Shown here in pieces: positions 12,601 to 23,697 of a stretch of DNA of 64,000 bases (within the stretch, counting starts at the first letter, position 1; each line of letters starts with the position of its first letter). The stretch is taken from the NCBI GenBank assembly GCA_027559495.1, contig JAMXSV010000003.1, positions 1,984,001-2,048,000 of the forward strand, written 5' to 3'. The notes under the pieces are model-generated. The model saw nothing but the letters and a program-made list of their open reading frames with translations. It was not told where the DNA came from and did not search any database. The DNA comes from Aurifilum marmelostoma (Eukaryota > Ascomycota > Sordariomycetes > Diaporthales > Cryphonectriaceae). The position numbers were made by a program, and so were the translations under genes.

Positions 12601-14160
12601 ACGGAAATGGGAAGACCACACCCGCTAGGAAGCCAAAACTCAGTCAACACAGCCAGTGCTAAATGGGACCCGAGAGACAGTGTCGAGAAGTCCTGAGCCT
12701 GTCAGAGACGAGGCTGGCAGAACGTGGTGGTCATGGGCCGACATCTCTCGCAGATGAGCGTTTTGACCAAAGCTCTTTTGACACGACCCATACGGAACTT
12801 GGCATGTCCAGAGACAGAAAATTGGGTCCCCTGTGCGACACAATAGCGTTTGGCTGTCTGGGCGTAGTGCCATGATGGCGTCGAATCTCGTCATCATGTC
12901 GTCGCAGTGTGGTCATGCTTGGGCGAGGCAACGTGTCGTTGCCTACTACTTCATTCAGTACACCAAAGCCGACTGACTGATTGATCATCAGGAGGCTGCT
13001 CGAAGCCCAACAGGATGACCTCGACGATGCCCAACAGAACAGGCATAGAAGACCCTCGACTTCTTGTGGTGGTGATCAGGTACATGTGCCAGGTGTTCTC
13101 TCAGCCTGCAGGGTGAGATGAAATTGTTTGAGAAAACAAGGATAACAAGGAAAGGAAAGGAAAAAGAAAAAAAAAAAAAAAAAAAAAAACACAAGTAGGG
13201 CTGACGAACCTTCGAGATGGAAACTTCAAAACCCACCACCCACTATACCCACGTGGCTCCCAGCTACGGGTCGTTACGATCAATACGCTGTTTCCGGCAG
13301 TAGGTAGGTAAAGCTTGGGATGTTTACAGTGGGAATCAGGGGGCTGGACCAGTTTTCTGTTGACCCTTTTCCATGGCCAGCCCAGGCGTCACTGCCGGGG
13401 AAAGAACTTGGCAGTGACGGGCACTGTCGGCTTGCTACCCACAGTGGCCCAGGTACCCTTCAGGTGCCCACTGGATGGCCCACGGGTAGCGGCTCTCAGC
13501 GGTCCTTCCAGCGGCCCCCCCCTCCCCCTCCACCTTTTGGCGCCCAACGGGTAGCGGCTGTGGAGGTGGGACATCCCTGCACAAAAGTCAAAGAACAGGT
13601 CAATCGGCGTTTCTTCTTATCTCATCATTACCGTAGAGCAAGTGCGCTTTGCCTCCTAGCCTGCCAGTTTGGGCACGGGGCCAGACGAAACATCGACTTC
13701 CCACTGCCACACCCCTCCCACCCCCCCCTCTAACATTTCTCTTGCTGCATGCACCCTGTCCCGCACACCGACTCTCACAACCACGACATACGCAAACCTC
13801 CTCCCGCGTCCCGTCACCCACGCAACCTCCCCTTCCAATCACCGAGCAAGGTACACAATCGATTGAGGGACATGATCTACTCACCAGCACAGTGCTAGAT
13901 TCGTCGTACCCGATACACACCACGCAAGGTTTTCGGGGGTGGGCGTGTGTCCTCGTCCTCGTCCTCGTCCCCCCTCCCTTCCATCCTGCTCGGCTGGCCT
14001 CTCCGTACCCCAGGGCTACAGGCCAGGACAAGACAAGACGAGAAACGTACTGAGTAGTGACTCTCTCTTTCTCTCGCTCTCTGGCGCCCCGGCGGATGCC
14101 AGTCATCCCACCCAACCACCATCTCGAGCTTCCTTCTGCTCGGCAACCAATGTTCACCAC
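9688..14160. other. 4.5-kb gene-free spacer upstream of kcs1
   Basis: No open frame longer than about 190 codons and none that resembles a known protein on either strand. It holds C-rich runs near 9930-9960, 10130-10150 and 10370, a 23-base poly-A at 13167-13189, the 12-mer CGGGTAGCGGCT twice (about 13482 and 13549), a (CCTCGT)n patch near 13951 and a pyrimidine-rich stretch just before the kcs1 start. It probably contains the 3' end of the upstream gene and a long kcs1 promoter or leader. Confidence 0.5.
13167..13189. repeat. Poly-A tract
   Basis: Uninterrupted run of 23 A on the plus strand after purine-rich sequence. There are no target-site duplications or coding remnants around it, so a retroposon tail is not supported. 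Confidence 0.8.
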
Positions 14161-17100
14161 ATGTCGCCCTCTACGCCTGGAGATGCCGCACTATCGGTAT
14201 CGGTGAGCCCACCTCAGAACCAAAACACCGGGGAGCCTGCGCCGGTGCCAGCAACAGAACCAGTGTCTGGGCAAGGGGACGCCAAGGTGCTTGATCAGGA
14301 ACAACGGTCTCTGCCCGCCAGCGCACCAACCCCCGTGGCTGATCGTCATCATGCCCCGGGCGGAGGGAAACTGCCCGCCTTGTCTGGGGAACAGCAGCAG
14401 GCCAGGGCTGGAGTACAGTCAACCCCGACTACTGCTACTACCCCTGTACCTAGCACCGAGAAATATGTGACACCAGATCTCAATGATAAATGGCCCAGGG
14501 GACCTGCTCCTCCTGCTGCGGCTGCTTCCATTACTGCCTCTGCCTCTGCCTCTGCATCATCTGCCTCTGCCGTTCCAAGAAGGGCCAATGGGCCCTCTCT
14601 GCTGACCCAGCAACTCGCAGAAGCTCGTGGCATCCCTCCCCCCCCCTCCTCCGGCCGCTGCTGTCACTGGCCAGTCCCTCGCTCCGCCTCATTCCAGCCA
14701 TCGCCTACAGCAACAACTCTTGTCCGACCCTTCGGCTGGTAGTAGCTCGAACCAAGACCTGGACAACCCTAGCAGCGAAACAAGGACTCATAAAACCACC
14801 GGCAACCCCCCGGCACTCCAGGACGAAGGTGATCAAGATGAGGACTCTCTGACACCAAGAGCCTCTCCACGACCGATCGCCATGGCCACCACCGCAGCCG
14901 TATCGACCCTCTCCCTAACGTCCCGAACCGTCGACACCATACTCTCTCGTACTATTGACACGGCAGATATCAGAGATGTCTCCCCACGGCTTGGGAGCCA
15001 CAGAGAACGCCCCCGACCAGCAGCGGGCGACAGGGGCGTATCTCTAGAGAGCATCGATAGGGACGTTCAGCAGCTCAGGGGGCTTGCCTTCGCCAGTCGC
15101 ACATACTCTGATACGTCGTCAACGGCACAGGTACCTGTTGCCACAACGACCATGACCTCGGAACGAGATCCTGTCCAGATCCCAAATGGGAAGACCGACC
15201 TCGGCACACCTGCTGCTACTGCTGCGGCAGCGGCGGCGGCAGAGTCACGATCCCCTACGCGGCCTCGTAAGCCTGATCACCGGTTGTCTATGGGACCCGA
15301 GAAGGCGTGGTCTATTGGTTCGGAGGATCTTAACAATGCCCAGGATGGCCAGGTTGAGAAGGCGATTGCGGAGGTCCTGGCAGGAGTGGAGCCCAACGCG
15401 CGCAGTCGTAAAGCAAGCCATAGTCTACGTTTCTTCAAGGAAGGGTTGCCGGAGGAGAAATTGAAGAGGAGAGATTCGCGGCTTGGACCCAGAGACAAGC
15501 TTTCGGCAACAGGCGATGTCTTTTATGATGAACCTGCCCACGGTGATGACCAAACCAAGAGCCTGCAGCCCTCGCCTCACCCTGCCGCGAGCGAGGTTCC
15601 AGGACGTCTGAAGCGCACCAGGACTCTTCCACTTTCTCCAGCAGCCATTGAGGCTCAGCAGCAGCAGCATCAGCAGCACCAGCACGAGGGTAAGGAACCG
15701 CTGGACTACTTCCAGATACGCGTTGAGCATCGGAAACATGGTGAATCGTCGCCGCCGCCGCAGCCTCCTCCTTCTGCGCCTCCATTCGAGAGGCAGTCCC
15801 AAACACCCAGGTCACCAGGAACCGAGAGCCCCGCCCCGCTCAAGCGGGACGACGGTAGCCATGAGGGCATGAGCGACGCGGCTGGCGAGGATGGGGAGCT
15901 GTCAGGGGAAGAAAAGATCTCATCCGCCGTCTTCGTGCCCCATAAAGGACCCCAAGGCGTCTCCGAGGAATCGGACGAGTCGGAGGCAGATTTTCACACT
16001 CCTGCCAAACAACCGCCCAGGAGCGACCACCCATCGTCTTGGCTGGTCAAAGCTGATGAACCAGAGGCTGATGGGCCGGCAACTCCTCCTCCTGGGTCTC
16101 AGGGCGAGGATAAGACAACGAGAGCTGGCGACCAGAGCTTTGTTCACAGGCATTCCGTCACGAGCGAAGAGTCCCAGGGCCAGCCGATACCTATATCAAC
16201 CTCTGCCGCTGCTTCCATCATTGAACAAGAAATCGCCCGAGGAGAAGCTCAACCTCAGCTCTCACAGGTAGTCTCTCCGGGCGCCGGAGACCATGTCCAT
16301 GACCACCAGCTGGGCGCCAACGAACCGTTGGATGCCATAGAGCTTGTTCCTTATCGACACCAGGTTGGTGGTCACACAACACTCTGGAGATTCTCGAAAA
16401 GAGCTGTATGCAAGCAGCTCAATAATCGGGAGAATGAGTTCTATGAACAGATTGAGAAGCACCACCGAGATCTACTGCCCTTCCTACCAAGGTATGAAGG
16501 CATTCACCACCCTCCCCTTGCACTTGAACGACGACATGGTATTGATTATTATGGTTATATAGATATATTGGTGTTCTCAACGTTACATTTTCCAAGCAAC
16601 CCCGCCGGAAGTCGACGGTCAAGAAGGAGACAGTGGCTCCTTCGGACCACAAGAAGATGGAACAGCCTGAACAAGGCACAACAACAGAGATAAACGCCCC
16701 TGCAGCCCAAGACGTGCCTGCGCTTAATAAGAACGAAAGTGTGGCACAAGAATCGAATGCACAACCCAGACTTATCAGCCAGTCTATGCAGGCAGCTCCA
16801 GAGCCGGTTCCTACGGTCACATTCCTAGATAATCAACACATCCTGCCTCGAAGCTTTCTTCAGCCTGCTGTGAAGACAGCGTACTATCTCGATCGTGTTC
16901 GCAGCTCGTCGGTGTCCCTCCCGACCTCACACCAGCACAATGATGATTCAGACCTTGCTGAAGTGCCCGCACGACCAACCTTGGAGGACCGCCACGCTAA
17001 CAGCTGGGGCACGACGGTGGTCAATAAGAAGCTCCGCCACGAGGTGTTCAGTGATGCTTTTTTGAAACAACCCATACATGTCCAGAGACACAAGAAGGCG

Positions 17101-18519
17101 TATCAGCGTACACTCCCAAGAAAGGCGCTGGACCGGCTTGCGCGACCTGCAAGCTCTGATGCGAGCATGTCGAGAGCGGATCATGGCTCGGGACAGCTGT
17201 CTCAGCCGGGCGGCGTCGCTGTCAGTCCCGCTCTGCAGTTGCGCGTCCACCAGAAGACCCAGAGCGACCTGGGTCTGTCACCTGCGTCTTGTGAGACCAG
17301 CGGCGGTGACCAGAATGATGTCACGGGTACTAGTGCTCCCGAGCCAGATATTCTCAGCGAGGTCATGACGCCACAACGCAAGAAACGTCGACACTCGGGC
17401 AGTGCTCTGCGAAGGAGGCCCAAGGATGTCTCTGACGCACGCGGCGACCTGCGCTACTGGGAGGAGCCCGACGAAGCAGGCTACAAGGGCGACCATGAGG
17501 ACGTCAGCGAGCCTCCGCCACAGGCGGAAGAGGAGAAGGAGACGGCCCAGGCGTCACCAGCAGCTCAGAGCCTCAACGGCGCTCCTGAGCCAAAGGACGT
17601 GGAGCTGTCGGCGGCTGCTGCTCCTCCCGACTACCCATCCACTGTACCATCGCTGGCGACGAGCCCGACAAGCGACTTCAAGAGAATTCTCAGGCCGGTC
17701 AACCCGAAAGAGGCGCAGACGCAGCGCGATTCCCGCGTGTCGTACTTCCTGCTCCTGGAAGATCTGACTGCGGGCATGAAGAAGCCCTGCATAATGGATC
17801 TCAAGATGGGTACGAGGCAGTATGGTGTGGAGGCCAGTCTTAAGAAGCAGAAGTCGCAGCAACGCAAGTGTGCCCAGACGACGTCCAGGGAGCTCGGCGT
17901 GCGGGTCTGCGGACTGCAGGTCTGGGATGCCAAGACGGAGCAATATGTCTTTAGGGACAAATACTACGGTCGCAGCCTCAAGGCCGGCGAGGAGTTCCAG
18001 GAGGCACTGACGCGCTTCCTCTTTGACGGCAATGACCGTGCCAGCATCCTGCGGCACATCCCCACCATCCTCCAGAAACTCAGCAAGCTGGAGGTGATCG
18101 CACGCAGGCTGCGCGGCTACCGATTCTACGCAGCGAGTCTCCTCGTCACATACGACGGTGACCAGTCCAGTCAGGATAATCACGACACGGCGATCGAGGA
18201 CTCGACGACGGACTTTGCGACTGATACCGAGGACGTGAACCAGGTTCGCAAGCGCAAGAACAAGGGCGAGATCGACTTCAAGATTGCAGATTTTGCCAAT
18301 AGCCTGACGCCTCAGGACCTGGCCCATGACAAGCCCTGTCCACCACAACACCCTGACGAGCCCGATCGAGGTTTTCTGAAGGGCCTGCGCAGCCTGCGTC
18401 GATACTTTTTAAAGATTCAACAGGACACTCGCGCTGAACTGGGACTGCCGGCTGCGCAGCGCAACCTCGTCTACGATGCACAAATGGACGTATCGGACGA
18501 GGAGCCGGTGAGCGAGTAG
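14161..18519 (+). CDS. kcs1: Inositol hexakisphosphate kinase Kcs1
   Basis: Phosphorylates IP6 to the 5-PP-IP5 inositol pyrophosphate, which controls phosphate signalling and vacuole function. Exon 1 runs from 14161 to 16491 and exon 2 from 16563 to 18519; the 71-bp intron begins GTATGA and ends ATATAG. The first kinase block is PYRHQVGGHTTLWRFSKR with NNRENEFYEQ; across the intron it continues as YIGVLNVTFSKQ. The IPK signature PxxxDxKxG is present as PCIMDLKMG, with the downstream ASLLVTYDGD and IADFAN motifs. The long N-terminal and central parts are low complexity, as in other fungal Kcs1 proteins. The frame breaks at the C9 run 14638-14646; with one C removed the protein is about 1428 aa. 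ATG 14161 is chosen because the in-frame extension upstream has no ATG. The 265-aa antisense frame at 17554-18351 is a shadow. Confidence 0.93.
14638..14646 (+). other. Frame break at nine-base C run in kcs1
   Basis: Before the run the frame is 1 mod 3 (ending QQLAEARGIPP), after it 2 mod 3 (AAAVTGQSLAPPHSS). Eight rather than nine C bases would give one continuous polyproline segment. As written the protein would stop at 14742, before the kinase domain. Confidence 0.8.
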
Positions 18520-19200
18520 AGGAGGAGGGCGACTTTTGACCACCAGGAGAAGAACAAGCTCATACGGCCCACCACTTTGATTCTATGTCTCTTTTCTTTT
18601 CCACATATGTGTTTTCCTTGCCCTGGTCGCACCTAGAATGGCGTACTGAGAATGGCTTTGGCGGATTACAACCGGCTTTTGGGGGGGGGGGTCCTCTGAG
18701 ACGAGGTCTGTTTATTGATTTGATCTCATGGGTCTTCGTGCTTTTTCTTTTCTTTTTCTTCTTCTTTTTTTTTTCTTTTTATGGGAGGAGGTTGATTTTT
18801 CTTTCTTTCTTTCTGGTGCTACGCAAGGGGCGTTCAATCAGACCGGGCGGGCTTCAAGGGTTACAGCTCTTGTTCATCTAGAGCTCAAACAGGATCCAGG
18901 AGTTGGCGAGCAGGTCAGGCCAAAAAAGGTCCTTCAGAAAGAAAAAGCCACCGACATTTGATACCAATGATACCAGAAAATCAAATCAATCCAGAAGACT
19001 GCATACGAGAAGTGACGAATATCGATATGAAGCAGAGAACGCAAAAATGAGAGATTGTGATGAGTTCACGAGGCATTTCACAGACTGTTGAACATTTAAC
19101 TCTTGCTCTATATTCTTGTGTGTAACACAGACTCGGCGCCCTCCTCCAGCTGTAAAGGGAGGACGGAAGAAGGGGGGGGGTGTTAGTAACAATACATGGG
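18520..19200. other. Convergent 3' spacer, kcs1 / hydratase
   Basis: A 0.7-kb region between two gene ends. It holds a T/C-rich tract (about 18740-18810), G runs near 18681 and 19173, and A-rich sequence near 18920-18990. No coding sequence is recognised; it probably holds both 3' UTRs. Confidence 0.6.
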
Positions 19201-20065
19201 TTACAATTTCGCCTTGTCAGCCGCCTTCACCCAGGCCTCCACCTCCTCCTTCCCCTTCTTCCTCCTCGCCTCCTCGGCAGCAAACCAAACCTTATCTTTG
19301 GCCTCCTCCCGGCCATGGTTCTCCAGAAGATCCAGAGACTCCCGATACATCTCCATCTTCAGCAGGCCGTAGACGCCCGTCTTGCCCCTCGTGGTGAGGG
19401 CCCTCTCCCTCACCAGCTCGACCACCTCGTCCCAGCCCCCGGCGACATCCACGATGCCCTTGGCGGCAGCCTCGCGGCCGCCGAAGCGCCTGGCCTCGAG
19501 GACCATCTCGCGGTAGACGCGGGGGTCGGGCACCTTGAGGCGGAAGATGCCGCTCATGGCGGGCTTGAGCGGGGCGCCGAACTCGAGCTCGTTGAGGCAG
19601 GCGAAGCCGCGGTCGGGGCTCATGACGCGGTAGTCGTGGTGCATGGCGAGCATGAGGCCGCCGGCAAAGGCGTGCCCGCCGACGAGGGCGACGGTGGGCA
19701 TGGGGGTAGGCCAGGAGGCGGCGGTAGAGCCGCCAGAGGGAGCCGGCCCAGTAGGCGTCGCCGCGGCGGATGGCGTGGGGCAGGTCGAGGCCGTTGGAGT
19801 AGAACTTGGGCAAGGCCGAGGTGGTGATGACCACGCCCGGCGGGAGGCCCGAGAGCTCGACGAGGTCGAGGGCGCGGAGCAGCGCGGCGCACAGGGCGGT
19901 GGTGAGGCGGTTGTCGGGGGGCGAGGCCATGGTGATGAGGTAGTGGCTGGGTAGGGGCTCCGTGACGGTGACGGTGCCGCCGGGGTGGCTGTCACATGCT
20001 GGCACCGGGATGGTGAAGAGGGTCTTGCCTCCTCCTCCTGGGAGGTTGTTGGGTGGTGTTGCCAT
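19201..20065 (-). CDS. Enoyl-CoA hydratase/isomerase family protein, probably peroxisomal (one frame break)
   Basis: Crotonase-fold enzyme acting on acyl-CoA double bonds, hydratase or delta-isomerase; the reaction cannot be fixed from sequence. From ATG 20065, the first half contains the CoA-binding/oxyanion region FYSNGLDLPHA. The second half contains GGHAFAGGLMLAMHHDYRVM, typical of the fungal family, and LNELEFGAPLKPAM. The C-terminus is AKL, matching the peroxisomal targeting signal type 1, so import into peroxisomes is expected. The two halves are in different frames, joined at the G-run 19702-19706; removing one base gives about 287 aa, normal for the family. No intron is seen. Without correction neither half would fold as a crotonase. 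Confidence 0.88.
19702..19706 (-). other. Frame break at five-base G/C run in the hydratase gene
   Basis: The coding strand reads TAC-CCC-CAT as written, shifting out of frame. With four C bases it reads TAC-CCC-ATG, joining LLAYP to MPTVALVGGHAF as in family members. Confidence 0.8.
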
Positions 20066-20414
20066 TGTTGTGGGAGGGTGTGGCTGACTTCGACAAGATA
20101 GTGAGTGAGAGAGAGGGGAAATAGTCTGTTTACAATTATTCTTTTCTTTTTTTTCCTCCCTCTGGTGTGAAGAGGGTTTGATGTTGAATTGTTGAAAGGT
20201 ACAAGTTGTCGTTGGGCCGGTGAGTCCGGTAAGATATACTTACCTCGGCATTGAACTAATTACTCGTCTAAGTGAAAGCTAAGACAACAGCCACGGATGA
20301 GGACAACAGATCAACCCAGCAGCACTTCATTCCCATAGAGAGATATATCGACATCACCTGGTCACTAGTTGTTTTATTTGAAAGTGAATAGTCAATCTGC
20401 GCGTATAATATATC

Positions 20415-20445
20415 CTCATGCTTATGCTCATGCTCATGCTCATCT
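20415..20445. repeat. GCTCAT hexanucleotide repeat
   Basis: About five imperfect copies of CTCATG/CTTATG in tandem are visible. No function is apparent. Confidence 0.7.
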
Positions 20446-20852
20446 CTATCCTCTATGCCTGTGTCCCTTGTACAAGCCTGGGAAGACACGAGTGGATTTT
20501 AGCAGAAACCGTATTTCCTTGATCAGGGAGGGCATGGATAAACTTAGTTGATGTCTAGCAGCACGCACTCCTGGCGCGGTATGTACAAATGGCAGAGCGG
20601 GAAGTCGACCAAGCCAACAAACTGCAACGGAATGTCCTGAATACAGCAACAACACATGGTGGATGCAATTCATGCCATCACGAAGAATGTTATATCAATG
20701 CCTCGTTGAGAAAAAATAAACAAGGAAAAAGAAAGAGACGGACAAGAATACAAGCTTCGCCCAATCATGCCAACAGTTAGCCCAACGGAAGAGCCCAAAG
20801 GATATATTCTACCTCCACACCCATCGTGATCATCGTTCATCAGAGAAAGAGA

Positions 20853-20853
<1 letters not shown>

Positions 20854-20888
<35 letters not shown>

Positions 20889-20909
20889 CTCTCTCTCTCT
20901 CTCTCTCTT
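20854..20909. repeat. Compound (CA)n(CT)n microsatellite
   Basis: About 16 CA units run straight into about 12 CT units on the plus strand. On the atg27 coding strand this is (AG)n(TG)n starting roughly 25 bases after the stop, so it is probably within the 3' UTR. Confidence 0.9.
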
Positions 20910-20933
20910 CACTCCACTTCGCCCGATCATCTA

Positions 20934-22197
20934 TCATACAGCCGAGTAACCTCCCCTAGACCCAGTGCCCTGCACAGTATTCAGCACCCTCCTAGTCCAG
21001 TCCTTGAGCAGATAGGGGATATCTCGAAGTGTGTCGCCGTGTGGCAACAAGTCCCAGCCCCTGGCACCGTAGCGGTTGTAGTTCAGCCACGAGCCAAAGA
21101 TGAGGTACGACGCCGTGCCCAGGAAGATCCTGTGTGCAGCAAGAAAAGGTTAGCTTTGAGGGTGAAATCCAAGCTGTGCAGACCAGTGATGGAGGTGAAA
21201 GCGACGTACAGGATAATCAGCCAGGTAAAGAAGCCCCAGTGCCCGCTCCTGCCCGAGCCTCCGTCGTCGGCAAGGTCCTCACACGCAAGCTTGGTATGCC
21301 ACGTCAGCCGCAGCACGTCAACGTTTGCATCGTCTGCGAGCGGGCCGTAGCCGTCAAAGATCAGGGCTGTGTCCGGCTTCAGCAGCTGATGTTCTGACGT
21401 TCCGGACCCGCCGTCCGAATCATCATCATCATCACCGTCACCGTCGCTGCCCTCGTCCTGCCGCCGCAGCCGTGCAGGGCCTTCCGGGTCGGTCACGGCA
21501 GGCACCTGCTCGTAGCCGTCCTTGGAGGTGTCCCACTCGCCCTCCTTGCCCGTCTTGTCTGGGTCGCACAGCATCTCCACGACGGCGCGCTGCTCCCGGC
21601 CGCCCGTCTGCAGCGGGTGCCGGCCACCGTGCATGCGGATGCGCACGCCCTGCTTCTTGGAGTCGGAGATGGAATCGGACGTTCTGAGCCGTGTGGCATC
21701 GGCGTCGAGGCCCTTGGACACGCCGCGGTGCTGTAGGTCGCCGGCAATGGACATGACATCGATCACCTTGTACTCTGTCTCGTCGGCGCGCTTGCCGCGC
21801 TTGATCCCGCATACTAAAGAGAAGAATCCGGGTATGGGTCAGTTCAGGGAAGTCCCCCCCCCCCCCGGGGCGATGATGGACAAAAGGGTGGGCCAGGGCA
21901 GTAGGACTGACCTCTTGCGCCGTTGGGACAGCTCTCATCCTGCGGCCCGTCCTTCTTCAGCGGTGCGCAGAGATCCAGGGTATATGTGGTGTTGACAAAT
22001 TCAAAGGGTTGCTGCTCCTGCCAGGTGACGACGGAATGTGGTCCACCCAATTCTTTAAAGTTGAACTTTTGACCGTCCACCTGGACATGGTCGCACCAGA
22101 ACATGGCAGAGGTAGGTGTGGCGAGGAGGGCGAGGGATAGTAGCACGGCGGCGGCGGGGGCCTCGGCAGCCGACGACCTGGCTGGTGATAGCTTCAT
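20934..22197 (-). CDS. atg27: Autophagy-related membrane protein Atg27
   Basis: Type I membrane protein that cycles between Golgi, vacuole and pre-autophagosomal structure and supports Atg9 vesicle traffic. Three exons: 22197-21912, 21813-21210 and 21129-20934; the introns (98 and 80 bp) have GT-AG ends and the joins keep frame, giving 361 aa. A signal peptide (AAAVLLSLALLATPTSA) precedes a cysteine-containing luminal region of the mannose-6-phosphate receptor homology type (FWCDHVQVDGQKFNF, LDLCAPL, VCGIKRG). An acidic DGDGDDDDDSDGG loop follows, and a transmembrane segment around WGFFTWLIIL and IFLGTASYLIFG spans the second intron. The cytosolic tail has NYNRYGARGWDLLPHGD and ends YSAV, a YxxPhi-like sorting signal. 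Intron 1 contains a 13-base G/C run that does not affect coding. Confidence 0.92.
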
Positions 22198-23174
22198 CGC
22201 TGCGGATGTGGGTCGGGGTGTGATGGAACTTCGGGTAGGGATGTTGAACTGAATGCCCCTCAAGGGCTGTGGAACAGGTGACTCGACGGCCTCGAATGTG
22301 TTGGACAAATACGCCAAGAGGGAGGAGAGGCAGAGGAAGAGAGAGAGAGAGAGAGAAGGTCGAGGTGGAGGTGGAGCCAAGGATGAACGAAGGTCAATCT
22401 CGAAGCTTCAAGCCAAGAGAAACGGGAGAGATCATGGGCATCAACAGAGGAGCAACAGTTGTCAGCCAGCTTGTCCTTGTCGATTCTTTTGGGGTCAGCA
22501 TGCGGGCTCACGAGGCAACAATAATCTGATGAGCTCGAGGAACGGACGGTTTAGTCAGTTTGTCAGTCAGTTGGTACTGTAGGCTGTAGCACCTCCCGGG
22601 GGTTTGGCTGCGTCACCAGACCAGGTCCACAGATTCCACGATCCTGCTTATGTAACAACCCCTGCCAGCAATAACCTCTCGCCAGTGTCGTCACCCAGCT
22701 CCATGGCCATTCGTTCATTCAACCCAGCCAAATGCTGGACTCTAATAGCCCAACTTTAACACACTTGACCGCTGTCATTCTTGCAGCACGAAGCTTCTGG
22801 TGTGTCCTTGGAGAGCTGTGTGTGTACTGCCTGCATAGATGAATGTCCATCTACTTGATGCGCGGCCGCACTGCCAGAGGTTAAGGTATCAATCCAACTC
22901 CAACTCGACAATGCCCTACTCGCCCTCTTCACGATGGGAACTCATTGACAGCATGGCACATGTGATATTTGGACTTGTGTGTACGAGTCTCCATTTAGAA
23001 CCAGACATAAAATTCTAGCCTAGGAACTATCTCACCTCCTGAACAACGTATACTCCCCTCAAGACCTCCAGCAACTTCACCAGGCCCCAAGTACCATATC
23101 CTTCACGTTCCATCCCCCCTTTCTTTGTTGCCTCATAGGCAGCTTTCACAGATAGCCCTGAGGTCCAGGGTTGT
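22198..23174. other. Spacer: atg27 promoter / 3' region of secreted-protein gene
   Basis: Nearly 1 kb with no recognisable gene. A purine-rich (GA)n stretch lies at about 22330-22370, just upstream of the atg27 start, probably in its leader. Small open frames here are low complexity. Confidence 0.6.
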
Positions 23175-23341
23175 TCAAGTGCATTTCCCATGCTTGACAA
23201 TATCGTGCAGACCATTGTGGCAATTGATCTTGTCATGATCAAGAGTGCAGCTATGAATCACGGTTCCATTCTGGTTCGCAACCGACTGGGGCTCATAGTT
23301 CCTGCAGACGGTGGGAAGGGAAAATAAAACCTCACAGTCAG

Positions 23342-23378
<37 letters not shown>

Positions 23379-23697
23379 CTCTCTCTCTCCCCCTGACAAG
23401 AAAACCACATGAATGAGAAACATACCCGTTACAGTTGATGAGTTGGTATTGCCCGCCGCCGAGGGTAAAGACCTGGTTGCAGGGACTGGTATCCAGATCG
23501 CTGAGGGTCTGCGTCGCAGGGCACGCCGACTGGCCTTCGATCCAGACGACCCAGTGGTTCGCCTGGTCCGATCTCTGGATCTGCTGGCCGTAGCCGACCT
23601 GGATGGCCTGGGCTTCTAGGACGGAAGTCGGGCTCGCCAGGACGGAGCTGGAGGAGGCGAGAAGGAGGGAGAAGAGGAACGTCTTGGAGAGGCACAT
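23175..23697 (-). CDS. Small secreted cysteine-rich protein
   Basis: Two exons, 23697-23426 and 23301-23175, separated by a 124-bp intron (GTATGT...CTGCAG), give 132 aa. The N-terminus is a clear signal peptide (KTFLFSLLLASSSSVLA). The mature part has six cysteines, in SACPATQ, SPCNQVF, INCNG, HSCTL, INCHN and a C-terminal KCT, suggesting three disulfides. I do not recognise a family; the size and cysteine content fit a candidate effector or extracellular protein of unknown role. The intron contains a long CA/CT microsatellite that would be translated into nonsense (VCVCVC) if the intron were retained. The intron placement rests on good splice sites and on the cysteine-containing downstream frame. 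Confidence 0.72.
23343..23390. repeat. Compound (CA)n(CT)n microsatellite inside an intron
   Basis: About 16 CA units followed by about 8 CT units, nearly the same composition and order as the tract at 20854-20909. It lies wholly within the intron of the secreted-protein gene. Confidence 0.9.

Larger units (their letters stand above)
20066..20933. other. Spacer: hydratase promoter and atg27 3' region
   Basis: About 0.87 kb between two minus-strand genes. The part next to 20065 should hold the hydratase promoter. It contains a GCTCAT hexamer repeat (20415-20445) and a compound CA/CT microsatellite (20854-20909). No coding sequence is recognised. Confidence 0.6.

Noticed and set aside
13151..13189. 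Poly-A tract as the tail of a retroposon
   Set aside because: No target-site duplication, no reverse transcriptase remnant and no related sequence elsewhere in the window.
17554..18351. 265-codon antisense frame under kcs1
   Set aside because: It overlaps the kinase domain coding sequence on the other strand and shows no protein family features.
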